Source: Zoroaster sp. YZ-2022 (lineage: Eukaryota; Echinodermata; Asteroidea; Forcipulatida; Zoroasteridae). From it: a stretch of DNA of 64,000 nt. Both the position numbers and the translations under genes were made by a program. Shown here one piece after another: positions 45,369 through 55,819 of the stretch. Positions within the stretch are counted from its first letter, which is position 1, and every line of letters begins with the position of its first letter. Under the pieces are notes generated by a model. That model ran no database searches, was not told the DNA's origin, and saw only the letters and a list, made by a program, of their open reading frames with translations. The DNA lies in contig CM055819.1 of the NCBI GenBank assembly GCA_029582265.1, positions 25,186,715 to 25,250,714 on the forward strand, in the 5' to 3' direction.

Positions 45369-46099
45369 TCAGGATACGCTGAATCTTGTGTGAAGTGTGG
45401 CCGATGTACGGTAGCACGGCAATGGGTTTTCGGTTGCATCAGAGGATCGTGGAGCGTTCCTATTCGGGAGGAACTTAAGCTTATCAGGTCTGTACCCATT
45501 GTCTCTTAACACGGCGTTAAGATGTTTCAACTCGGATGGCAAGTGCTCTTTATCACTGATAGTGTGTGCCCTTCGAAGTAGGGTGCGATTCACGGAGGAT
45601 TTCACGGATGGTGGGTGGAACGACCGGGCATTTAGGTAGCGGTCTGTGTGTGGGTTTTCTGTAAACCGAATGCCCAAGTGAGCCATCAACCCGTTTGGAA
45701 ATGAGTACATCAAGGAAAGGCAACGAGTCGGATGTCTCAGTTTCCATGGTGAATTGGATGCTCGGATGTTGCTGGTTGAGGTGACCGAGGAAGTCACTCA
45801 GTTTGTCGGAACCGTGCTGCCAAATGATGAAAGTATCATCTACGTATCGAAGCCATAGTTTGGGTTTGTATCGTGCCATCTCGAGGGCTTTCTGTTCGAA
45901 ATCTTCCATGAAGATGTTTGCCAGGACCGGGGATATCGGGGATCCCATTGGAGTGCCCAAAGACTGTTGATAGTAAGTCTCTCTCCATTGGAAGTATGTG
46001 GATTTCACACATAATGAAAGTAGATCTACGATTTGATCTGGCGTTAGGCTGGTTCGTTCCGGGAGCGTGCTATCATGTTCGAGTATCGACGGAATAACT
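45369..46099 (-). pseudogene. Penelope-like reverse transcriptase, C-terminal part (broken)
   Basis: The frame 45553-46008 (extending open to the truncation at about 46099) has the RT motifs QSLGTPMGSPISPVLANIFM and LRYVDDTFIIW; the YVDD codons lie at 45835-45846. It then continues with SLPFLDVLISKRVDGSLGHS and VYRKPT, a segment typical of Penelope RTs. The frame shifts at about 45640-45700 into HTDRYLNARSFHPPSVKSSV, and again near 45370. The N-terminal half of RT is missing. Such RTs copy RNA at exposed DNA ends. This copy is dead. Confidence 0.9.
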
Positions 46100-46112
46100 T
46101 AAATCTGTAATT

Positions 46113-46661
46113 GTTTACATTACTCAAGAATAGCATTAGTGTAAGCATTATAGGCAGTTTATACTATGGGTAATTGCCTGAAAACAAATGTTGTGAATTA
46201 TTATCTTAAAGCTTACTTGGTTTGAAGATCTAATGGTACCAAACATTCTGTGAACTTATTCCGTCTCAAATGCTGTCGTTTTCAAGAAAACGTGAACATT
46301 TTGTTGACAATTTTCAAATTTTAAGAAATAACACTTTTCAACATAAGAATGCGTACAAACAAAGCTGGAAATTGGAGATTGTTTTGCTGTTTTATTGTAA
46401 ACCATACAAGTAAATATAGGCTAAACCTTTCACAGGTCGGTTTTGTATCTCTTCACTTTTTAGACATTTTACCAGTAGTGTATATGAAGTCATTTTTCTA
46501 GCACCATACTTCAGACAAAGAAGCTGTTGCTACAAAAACTGTTTTTATTGAAATTGATGCTGACAGCCTTGTATAACTTTTGATTTGGACTTGAATCCAA
46601 AATCATCTGATTTTAACCAATTCGGACTTGAATCATCATGTACAATAACTCGGACTCGGAC
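46113..46661. repeat. Cassette spacer
   Basis: Paralogue of 8766-9330. No gene. Confidence 0.7.
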
Positions 46662-46887
46662 TCGGACTCAACCCAATTTGGGCTCGCGTTCCCTGTCACA
46701 ACTACATGTAACCCTTGAGCTTAGCCATGACTAAAAGACTACTTACGAGGTAGATTTCTGACACTCTCCCCACCTCGGACTCAACCCAATTTGGGCTCGC
46801 GTTCCCTGTCACAACTACATGTAACCCTTGAGCTTAGCCATGACTAAAAGACTACTTACGAGGTAGATTTCTGACACTCTCCCCACC
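46662..46887 (+). repeat. Perfect 113-bp tandem duplication
   Basis: Two consecutive copies starting tcggactcaacccaatttgg and ending cactctccccacc, identical by eye. The paralogous place at about 9310-9415 has a single copy. Confidence 0.9.
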
Positions 46888-48030
46888 TAAGGTCTGTTCC
46901 TCCCCTATTCACACTGCAGAACCAACCCCAGTCACACCCAGTCACACCATGTCAAATGATGCAAACACAAAGTACTGTACGTACATATTGTACATTGAGT
47001 GCCCTGCACATCTTTAAAAGTACATGTACATGTACATGTATGTACACCCTTATTTCACATAATTACTTAATTAAGAGCAAATTATACTCATTGTGTAGAC
47101 CAAATATAATATTTTTGCCTTTAATTTGGAATTTGGAGAAAAAAAAACTGACCTTGGGAAGTGTGATTTGATGTGGAATGACCCTTTGCTGCTAAGTTCA
47201 TCTGAAAGCTTGAGTCTGAGTGCGAGTCCAAATTGGTTGGGATCTGTGTACACTTGTACACACATGTACTAAAAATTGTTTAACTACATGTACGTGTAAT
47301 AAAGCTCACTACAGAAATGTCACCAATAAGGAAACCAATTTGCTAATTGCGAGGGAAAATAATTGAATGTTGTAAAAACACGTAGATCGCATCATATTTA
47401 GCAAACTAGTTTACTAGAGGATATGAAAATCCCTTACTGTATATTGTCCATTAGGGTCCAAAAAGTTGTGCGGCGGGCATCCTTGATACATGTATATGTA
47501 GCCCCAACACAACCTCACTTCTTGCCGATAAACAACATGGTGATATTTCCTGCAATTTGACATGAAATAAATAAAAACATGTTTTAATTACTGAACAACA
47601 GAGCTGTAATAAATTCAAATGTAGGCCTACTCTACAGGTACATGTACATTGTACATGTAGGCACCTCTGTTCTGAGGAATGCAAAGCTCATACACCAATT
47701 TTTTCCTACGTTAATTACATTGTAGTACACTACGTAGTACGTGTAGTACTAGGAGGGCAGTGGGTGTTGTCATGTGTACATTGTACATGAATGCAAGTGA
47801 TTTAAAAATAATTAAAAAAAGGGGAAAAAAAAGAAGATAAATTGGGAGTGGGGTGGTCATTGAAGGTGAAGCAAATTTCTTGATGTCAACAGTGGTAAAA
47901 GAGCATGTTCATTGTCAACATTCTCAGTTATCACTTGACTTTTACAGTACATCCTCATGAAGTTTGAACCTGCCTTTGAATAAGCTCCATGCATCCTGTT
48001 GAGACTGCCTCTCAACTCCTGCCATCTCCT
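46888..48030. repeat. Cassette spacer
   Basis: Paralogue of 9416-10300, then of 31190-31340. It includes acatgt simple repeats at about 47020-47045 and 47640-47660. Confidence 0.65.
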
Positions 48031-48034
48031 TTAA

Positions 48035-48658
48035 CCAGTTCGCGTCGGAGGCCGTGTATACATGCATTTTTTGAACCGGGGATCGGAGAGCGTCTAAACA
48101 CGCATTCTGATTTTTGTGTGTGTTACCGGGAGACTTGTCAACACACCACACGTGCCGTGCCGTCGTGGCGGCTGACTTGTATTATACACGCAATCGTTTC
48201 TTGGAGTCCATGGGGTCACGGTTCGGTGGCCCCGGACAAAAGGCACTGCAAACAATGAACGAGTTCACTCTTTTTGTTGATTTTTGCGTAATCCCTTTAT
48301 CCAAGACCTGTTCCTTTGACGTACCAGCCAAGAATTTGTAAAGACGGATTTATATCCATTGTTTACGAGGCCTTTCCTCTCTCCCGGTATGCCTTCTGTT
48401 CGACCGGGCGCTGGTCGCTAATAGGCCGTCGGAGCTTGCCAACGGTCTAATTGTGCTGAACAAACACAACCGTAATTAAAAAAACAAGCTATTTAATTCT
48501 CAAAATGTCAATGAGTAAAGGTGTTTATTTGGGTGTCCGGACTTAGTTTCATTGACAAAAAAAGTTATTAATGTCTAGAAATTTTTTCTGATTTTTCACT
48601 GAAAATAAACCCGCACGGGGGACCGGAAAAAAAAATATATATTCCCGACGTGAACTGG
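48035..48658. mobile_element. TTAA MITE, CCAGTTCGCGTCGG family, third copy
   Basis: Left ccagttcgcgtcggaggc, right cccgacgtgaactgg, TTAA both sides (48031-48034; 48659-48662). The empty site is at about 31337 (catttaacaattg). Only the ends are close to the copy at 38527; it appears to be in the opposite orientation. Open frames inside show no domain. Confidence 0.82.
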
Positions 48659-48662
48659 TTAA

Positions 48663-49544
48663 CAATTGTTAAATGAGGAGACTGTGGGAGTTGTAGGCAA
48701 TCTCTTCCTTTAACATATTACTAAAGGAGGATACTATGAGACACAGTCAGTCAGACTACATCATGTACATGTACGTATGTACATCCATTTTATTTTTTAA
48801 ACAAAATGTTGTCTACGTTTTAGCAAACAAATTCATTCCTACAAATGTAATAAGCAGCACTTTATAAACTTATTATTCTTTCACTGCCATTTCTTTTTCA
48901 AGCCTTTTTTACTTCATGTTTGTCTTCTACATGTAGCTGGTCTTTCTGGGTTGACCTGGGAACAAGTTGACTCTGGTACGAGTTGAGTCACTTGACTTGG
49001 GTTGTTTTAGGTAGGTGTTGAACTGGGTACAAGATGACTTGGGTATGAGTTGACTCGATATCACAGGGGTTGAGTGTCAATCAAAAAAGCATATCAGTAA
49101 ACTTCCCGCAATGATTGTTTAATAACCAATGTGGAAAAAGAAAGTATAGAACATCTGGGCAACAAATTCTTTCAAAATTGTGTTTTTTGGTGTTTTTTTG
49201 TTTTTTTGTTTTTTTTTAAATATTGGTTTTCAGTTTCAGCAAACTTAAACGGTTGATAGTGCAGTTTTGGTTGGTTGGTAGGTTAACAGACTTTTAATTG
49301 TTCCAGCACTAATACTTTGGTAAAGCGATCCAAGTATGAAAACGCCTACTGTTTGACTCATGTGAAAATGGCTTTATTGTGAGGAATAATGGCTGAACAA
49401 TGATGGATAATAATGACATTTACGTATGATACAACATGTACATGTATAGTGTGATGTACATGCATCAAAAGCCAAAGGTTTAATTGACCTCTAGATACAT
49501 CATGTGGTACCTGTTGTCATGGAAAGGCTAAATAAATCCTATTG
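48663..49544. repeat. Cassette spacer upstream of GPCR
   Basis: Paralogue of 31340-32239. Includes T-runs at 49180-49220. No gene. Confidence 0.65.
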
Positions 49545-49766
49545 GTTACTCGTGCCGTTTGGTTGACATACTGAGTCGGTGTATTCGTGAAGATCAGGGT
49601 CGTTAACAATGGGATATTGACAGTCGGGTGGAATTTACTCAAAGCTGCTCTGCTGTGTCTATGATCTCATATAGCTTCCTGCCAGTAATGTTAGTCCTGC
49701 TTGAACTGTTTGCAGCTTGATTGAATCATTTTCATTGTTTACATACAGCGAGCAAAGACACTGAAG
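49545..49766 (+). promoter_or_regulatory. Conserved GPCR 5' leader
   Basis: Same leader as at 32240, ending gtttacatacagcgagcaaa shortly before the ATG. Candidate promoter/5' UTR by conservation only. Confidence 0.45.
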
Positions 49767-50762
49767 ATGGATGACAATATTAATGAGGAGATACAGACAT
49801 TTTATCAAGTTGTGATGATACTTGTAGGAATTGTGGGGTTGATCGGAAACATTCTTGTATGTGTGACTATATGTTATACAAGGACACTGCATAATGTCAC
49901 CAACTTGATGATTCTGAATCTAGCTATCGCAGATGCATTAGTTTCTACATGTTATTCTCTGTATCCATTCATTCCCTCACAGGATATACCTTATATCTCT
50001 CTCAACAGTATTCATTGTACTTCGGAATTAATTTTTCTGTACAAAAGTACATGGACTTATTATTTCTTTATCAACTGCTTCAGTGTCAACTCTGTACTGA
50101 GCCTCACACTGGCAAATTTTGAACGATTTATTGGAATCAACCGACCTTTGCAGTATCCAAACTACTTCACTAGAAGAAAGATTACCCTGTTATTACTTGC
50201 TGTTTGGGTTATTCCACCCATGGTGCATTTGCCTCGTACAGTTTTTATCATCATCCAGTACCAATCTGATAACTGCTCATTTAAAAACAGTGCAGGTGAA
50301 ACCATTTATGACATTGTGTCAATGATAGTGTTTCTTCTACCGGTTGGAGCTACATTTTGGATGTACATCCGAATACTTGCCAACCTCAAACAAGGAGCCA
50401 GAAACCTAGACGAGCAAGGAATCCAGGGACCAGCTCAACAGCTGCACCAAGCTCACAAGAAAGTCACCAGCACTCTTGCTGTTGTCACCACGGCTTTCTT
50501 CATTCTTGTGTTACCTAGAGTAATCTGGTTCTTCATGGATCCATTGTTACGTGGTTTTGATATAATTAGTGACAGTGATAATGACATCATTTGGGACATA
50601 ATTTCTTTCTTAGCATTGGTGAATTCTGCTATAAACCCAGTCTTGTATGGATTCAAATATGAACAGCTTCGGAAAGCGTTAAAGTCTATGGTGTGCAGAT
50701 GTGATCGATGGAGACAACCAAATCAAGTTGGTCTAGAAATACAAACAGTTGAAGCTCAGTAA
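49767..50762 (+). CDS. Rhodopsin-class GPCR, single exon (331 aa)
   Basis: The best reference copy, with all class A landmarks in place: Asn28 (TM1), Asp56 (TM2), Cys84 at the top of TM3 paired with Cys170 in loop 2, Glu119-Arg120-Phe121 (ERF for DRY), Trp147 (TM4), Pro250 (TM6) and NPVLY at 290-294. Loop 2 has one N-glycosylation sequon (Asn169-Cys-Ser). The extracellular N-terminus is only about 12 residues and there is no signal peptide. The intracellular loop between TM5 and TM6 is rich in Gln and basic residues (about 205-235). The tail after TM7 has Cys residues (MVCRCDRW) that could be palmitoylated. TM6 to loop 3 (RVIWFFMDPLLRGFD) differs most from the other copies. It lacks introns and ends TAA. 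Ligand unknown. Confidence 0.94.
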   Translation: MDDNINEEIQTFYQVVMILVGIVGLIGNILVCVTICYTRTLHNVTNLMILNLAIADALVSTCYSLYPFIPSQDIPYISLNSIHCTSELIFLYKSTWTYYFFINCFSVNSVLSLTLANFERFIGINRPLQYPNYFTRRKITLLLLAVWVIPPMVHLPRTVFIIIQYQSDNCSFKNSAGETIYDIVSMIVFLLPVGATFWMYIRILANLKQGARNLDEQGIQGPAQQLHQAHKKVTSTLAVVTTAFFILVLPRVIWFFMDPLLRGFDIISDSDNDIIWDIISFLALVNSAINPVLYGFKYEQLRKALKSMVCRCDRWRQPNQVGLEIQTVEAQ

Positions 50763-51451
50763 CATTCACAATGTATTGGGCACTGTCTATTGAATACAAG
50801 TTCTAGAATTTAGTGTGACAATTATTTTTAAGATTTAATTTTGATTTGTTAATGGTAAGGAATAGGATTTATAAATCAAAAATAACCAAATTTGGTTGAA
50901 TTGTATTGTGAAGCTTACTAGGTGTAAAAGCTAACGATGGTATCAATCTTCACTTGAAATAATTGTGTCCGAAGCTCTGTCATTTTTGAGAAAAGTGAAA
51001 TATCTTCTAGTTTGAATTTAGGAAAGAGTTCTCTTTATTAAATTCCACATTAAACTGAATACACACATAACTGAATGGAAATAAATGACACTGATAACAA
51101 TCTTAGTTAATGGTAAAATTCTTGCATGTTCTTGAACTTCATAACCACATTTCCAATCTGGCTTATCATATCTCAACCCTGACACTTGAGGGCGCTAATA
51201 CAATAAAGCAGACACAACACCTGTCTTGATTCAAAGAGAGTTGATACTCGTAGAAGCAGTTTTGTCAACAATACCAATGATGTACCATCCCTTCAAACTG
51301 TAAATCTGATGTCCGTTTGCTATTGGACCTGTTTGAAGTTGAAACTAGGGGTGTGCTCAGTCTAGTTGAGCTGGACATCTTTTCAGACTCCAAGCTCCTT
51401 GAATTTAACTCTGGCCCGCGGAACTTGTCATCATACGACCAACTGATCTGA
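50763..51451. repeat. GPCR 3' flank
   Basis: As after 33473, uninterrupted. Non-coding. Confidence 0.75.
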
Positions 51452-51874
51452 CCCTTACCCTTACGCCCCAAATCCTCCAAAATCCTCTTTGCTAAAGTTA
51501 AGGATTTTGAAGGATTGAGGTTACATGCTACATGCTCTTTGCTAAAGTGCAGGATTTTGGAGGATTGAGGTTACATGCTACATGCTCTTTGCTAAAGTGC
51601 AGGATTTTGGAGGATTGAGGTTATTATAATTAGGCATACTTGCCTTTCCATGGTACATGTACATCCATGTTTGTTGTAGTGATTGCAAGGTCAGTGCTTG
51701 GGCCAGTGGACACTGTTTATTGCTCCATGCATGCAGGAACCTTGGTCCCTGGCGATGTACATGTATCACAGATTAGAAACACATGTGTGCATACATGTCA
51801 TGTGCTTGCTTTACTACTGAAGGATTTTGGAGGATTCAGGTTATGTGTAAGCAAATGGGCATAGGGAGTTAGGG
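51452..51874. mobile_element. MITE with CCCTTAC ends, third copy with internal duplication
   Basis: As 34160-34526, but with an extra copy of the ~60-bp segment ending in the motif gcaggattttggaggattga (51540-51620). Right end gttaggg followed by TTAA. Confidence 0.65.
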
Positions 51875-51918
51875 TTAATTTATTGTTATTTTTGTTTAAT
51901 ATCTTCAGTAACATTTAA

Positions 51919-52101
51919 CACTAACCATACTCAATGCAACAACTTGCAATGCATGTAAACAGTCATTGCATCTTGTTACCCTCGGAGGAGAACAAAAGAA
52001 CCATTGTTCTAGCTGGTAGATCTTGTTGCATTTAGCACACTTTTCTGGTTGTATTGTTGCATTTAGCAGGGTGTCTGTGAAAAGCATGTAAGGGGTTAGG
52101 G
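51919..52101. mobile_element. Small TTAA MITE, third copy
   Basis: TTAA at 51915-51918 and 52102-52105; the right end gcatgtaaggggttaggg is the best preserved. Confidence 0.65.
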
Positions 52102-52105
52102 TTAA

Positions 52106-52754
52106 AGTACATGTATGCAAGACTTTTATCTGTTTTTGTATTAAATTAATGCAGTAAATTTGTATGCACATCCTACATGTACACATCAATTTGAAAAAGA
52201 GGTTTGATATAAAGGCCTCAATTTGCAGTCTAGTGGTAATGGTAATTGCATTGTTAGTGGTCCCACAGTTAGTTTTTCAGAGACGGTCGTTTATTACTCG
52301 TTCATAATTACCAGACCAGCTTTGCCTCTACTTGCACCACACTAAATTGTTTCATTTGTAGAATGGGTTTTAGACTCTACATGCACCTATCAATTTGAAA
52401 AAGAGATTTAATATAAAGGCCTCAATTTGCAATCTAGTGATAATGGTAAGTGCATTGTTAGTGCGCCCACAGTTAGTTTTTCAGAGACGGTCGTTTATTA
52501 CTCGCTCATAATTACCAGACCAGCTTCGTTCCTACTTGCATCGCATGAAATTTTTAAATTTGTACATTGCGTTTTAGACTCTATTCAGTTTTACTCTGAG
52601 AGTAATATGCAGACCAAGTGTACGACTCCTCTTATTGTGAGGAACAATGGCTGGCAACAGTGGCTAATAATGACTTTTATGACTTTACTCGTCGAAAACC
52701 AAAGGCTTGACCTAGCTGCATCGTACGAATTGTCATGGAAAGGCTAAATCCTGT
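52106..52754. repeat. Spacer, non-coding
   Basis: Contains two copies of the 'ataaaggcctcaatttgcag' spacer (about 52210 and 52415), then sequence matching 35030-35200. The open frame 52427-52747 is not conserved. Confidence 0.6.
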
Positions 52755-53003
52755 TGGTTTATCTGTGCCGTTTGGTTGACATATTGGGTGGGTCTATTCG
52801 TGAAGATCAGGGTCATTCACAATGGGATATTGACAGTCGGCTGGAATTTATGCACTCAAAGCTGCTCTGCTGTGTCTATGATCTCACATAGCTTCCTGCC
52901 AGTAACATTGGTCCTACTTGAACTGTTTGCAGGGTGATTGAATCATTTTCATTGTTTACATACAGCGAGCAAAGACAATGAAGAGTGAGCAAAGACACTG
53001 GAG
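52755..53003 (+). promoter_or_regulatory. Conserved GPCR 5' leader
   Basis: Closest to the leader at 32240, including the duplicated gagcaaagaca just before the ATG. Candidate promoter/5' UTR. Confidence 0.45.
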
Positions 53004-53987
53004 ATGGATTACAATATTAATGAGGAGATATGGACATTTTATCAGGTTGTGATAATACTTGTAGGAATTGTGGGGTTGATTGGAAACATTCTTGTATGTG
53101 TGACTATATGTTATACAAGGACACTGCATAATGTCACCAACTTGATGATTCTGAATCTAGCTATCACAGATGCATTAGTTTCTACATGTTTTCCTCTGTA
53201 TCCATTCATTGCCTTACAGTTCACTCTCAACAGTACTCATTGTACTTCGGAATTAATTTTTCTGTACAAACGTACATGGACATATTATTTCTTTATCAAC
53301 TGCTTCAGTGTCAACTCTGTACTGAGCCTCACATTGGCAAATTTTGAACGCTTTATTGGAATCAACCGACCTTTGCAGTATCCAAACTACTTCACTAGAA
53401 GAAAGATCACCCTGTTATTACTTGCTGTTTGGGTTATTCCACCCATGGTGCATTTGCCTCGTACAGTTTTTATGATCATCCAGTACCAATCTGATAACTG
53501 CTCATTTAAAAACAGTGCAGGTAAAACCATTTTTGGCATTGTGTCAATGATAGTGTTTCTTCTACCGGCTGGAGCTACATTTTGGATGTACATCAGAATC
53601 CTTGCCAACCTCAAACAAGGAGCCAGAAACCTAGAAGAGCAAGGAATCCAGGGACCAGCTCAACAGCTGCACCAAGCTCACAAGAAAGTCACCAGTACTC
53701 TTGCTGTTGTCACCACGGCTTTCTTCATTCTTGTGTTACCTGGAACAATCTGGTTCTTCATGGATCCATTGTTAAGTGGTTCCGATATAATTAGTGTCAG
53801 TGATAATTTAATCGTTTGGGACATATTTACTTTCTTATCATTGGTGAATTCTGCTATAAATCCAGTATTGTATGGATTCAAATATGAACAGCTTCGGAAA
53901 GCATTCAAGTCTATGGTGTGCAAATGTGATCGATGGAGACAACCAAATCAAGTTGGTCCACAAATGGAAACAGTTGAAGCTCAGTAA
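53004..53987 (+). CDS. Rhodopsin-class GPCR, single exon (327 aa)
   Basis: Complete receptor, closest to the 32493 copy: it shares the short loop 1 with an NST sequon (ALQFTLNSTHC) and the GTIWFF end of TM6. Landmarks: Asn28, Asp56 (preceded by Thr instead of Ala, LAITD), Cys80, ERF at 115-117, TM4 Trp, loop 2 NCS and NPVLY intact at 286-290. The outer loop 3 and TM7 start (SGSDIISVSDNLIVWDIFTF) are distinct. Ends TAA after VEAQ. The near-identical TM3-loop 3 core among copies suggests recent duplication or gene conversion. Confidence 0.94.
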   Translation: MDYNINEEIWTFYQVVIILVGIVGLIGNILVCVTICYTRTLHNVTNLMILNLAITDALVSTCFPLYPFIALQFTLNSTHCTSELIFLYKRTWTYYFFINCFSVNSVLSLTLANFERFIGINRPLQYPNYFTRRKITLLLLAVWVIPPMVHLPRTVFMIIQYQSDNCSFKNSAGKTIFGIVSMIVFLLPAGATFWMYIRILANLKQGARNLEEQGIQGPAQQLHQAHKKVTSTLAVVTTAFFILVLPGTIWFFMDPLLSGSDIISVSDNLIVWDIFTFLSLVNSAINPVLYGFKYEQLRKAFKSMVCKCDRWRQPNQVGPQMETVEAQ

Positions 53988-54660
53988 CATTCACAATGTA
54001 TTGGGCACTGTCTATTGAATACAAGTTCTAGAATTTAGTGTGACAATTATTTTTAAGATTTAATTTTGATTTGTTAATGGTAAGGAATAGGATTTATAAA
54101 TCAAAAATAACCAAATTTGGTTGAATTGTATTGTGAAACGTACTAGGTGTAAAAGCTAACGATGGTATCAATCTTCACTTGAAATAATTGTGTCCGAAGC
54201 TCTGTCATTTTTGAGAAAAGTGAAATAACTTCTAGTTTGAATTTAGGAAAGAGTTCTCTTTCTTAAATTCCACATTAAACTGAATACACACATAACTGAA
54301 TGGAAATAAATGACACTGACAACAATCTTAGTTAATGGTAAAATTATTGTATGTTCTTGAACTTCATAACTACATTTCCAATCTGGCTTATCATATCTCA
54401 ACACTGACAATTGAGGACGCTAATACAATAAAGCAGACACAACACCTGTCTTGATTCAAAGAGAGTTGATCCTCGCAGAAGCAGTTTTGCCAACAATACC
54501 AATGATGTACCATCCCTTCAAACTGTAAATCTGATGTCCGTTTGCTATTGGACCTGTTTGAAGTTGAAACTAGGGGTGTGCTCAGTCTAGCTGAGCTGGA
54601 CATCTTTTCAGACTCCACGCTCCTTGAATTTAACTCTGGCCCGCAGAACTTGTCATCAAA
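53988..54660. repeat. GPCR 3' flank
   Basis: As after the other receptors. Non-coding. Confidence 0.75.
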
Positions 54661-55527
54661 TTGTGGCATACGACCAACTGATCCGGTGAATAGCCATCAA
54701 AGCCGGTGCGCAAGGCAGACGATAAACAAGGGAATAACCAAAATGATAAATGAATAGGGAAACCAGCAACTGATGACAAAGGACACAGGTTGAGACATTC
54801 TGTATAATATAATAATAATTACATGAATTTATTGATACCAATCTCAACGGGTGACTACAAGTGAATGACATTAATTTAGGAAATAATAAATCAAGACATG
54901 AAGTGGTTTACAGCAGAAATAAATCAACAAATAAGTATTCGGCCGAATATTAAATCATTACCATAAAGAAATCGGAATGCCAGCTTGCTCGGTCAACTCG
55001 GGGGCTCGGGAATGGGGGGGGGGGGGCTCGGCTCCAGCACTTACCATCAGGCATCTTGTTGAACAGAGTACATGTAGGTAGCCCTGTGGGGAACATCACA
55101 TCCCATCAGTGCCACTCAGAGTAGGTAGTCATAGAGTAGATAGACTAGGTAGGCATGTCAACCACGCCCACGGATCGTCCAGTGATGAGGTGGGTAGCAG
55201 CGCCAGCCCCCATGGTAGCACTGGTCAGCCTCCCGTCCCGAGGTAACGTGAAATGAAGGAGGCCTCAGCGAGGGTGGACATTGTCATTTTATACCCACAT
55301 CAGTATTCATCCAAGCGGGACCACTTGCTAACAATAGAACTATGTATAAGAACTATAGATGTGAGCTGTTACCAAGACATTGGTAGAGAAAGTTAAGAAA
55401 CCAAAGGATTAACGGCTCAGTGAACATGAGCTGAAAATAACTTTGGGCACAAACTGCGACCGTAACAATATGAGCTTTGTTGAAAAAAAGTCATGTTTTG
55501 CTTCAGAGTCTATAATCAGTCAAATTA
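54661..55527. repeat. Spacer paired with 2961-3800
   Basis: Continuous match to 2961-3800, including a G-run (55014-55026). It stops at attagacaaaa, where the YR unit begins, while the paralogue continues into a decayed GPCR. Confidence 0.75.
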
Positions 55528-55819
55528 GACAAAACCCCCCCTAAAATCGTTTAAAAAAAATATAAAAAAATAAAAAAAGGGAGAGAAAGAGAGGAGAGAG
55601 GGGGGAGGGGAGGGGAAGAACGCACTCACATTCCCACAGTGTGCTTTGTTTTTCTCTCCCTTTGATTATTTCATTGTAATTTTTGTAGTACTGAAAAATA
55701 ATTGTTTTGGGGTTCTCAGCCCTCCCCCCTAAAAAATGTTCTGGATCCGCCCATGTTCATGTATCGTTCATGTACGTAAGTAATTCGCCGCACTCGTGAA
55801 ATAACGAACTTGCCTTTGG

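Larger units (their letters stand above)
44473..46100 (-). mobile_element. Penelope-like element, 5'-truncated
   Basis: Inserted in spacer with aaatctgtaatt on both sides (44461-44472; 46101-46112). Read on the minus strand: the last part of a reverse transcriptase, a linker, a GIY-YIG endonuclease region and a 3' UTR. The UTR contains cctgaagaagattagagcag followed by gaaacgttg, a 3' signature common in Penelope elements. It also has repeated ggttctccctgaaccat stems (44640-44710). Confidence 0.9.

Noticed and set aside
48114..48341. 75-codon frame in the TTAA MITE as a captured gene
   Set aside because: No recognisable domain and not present in the other family copies.
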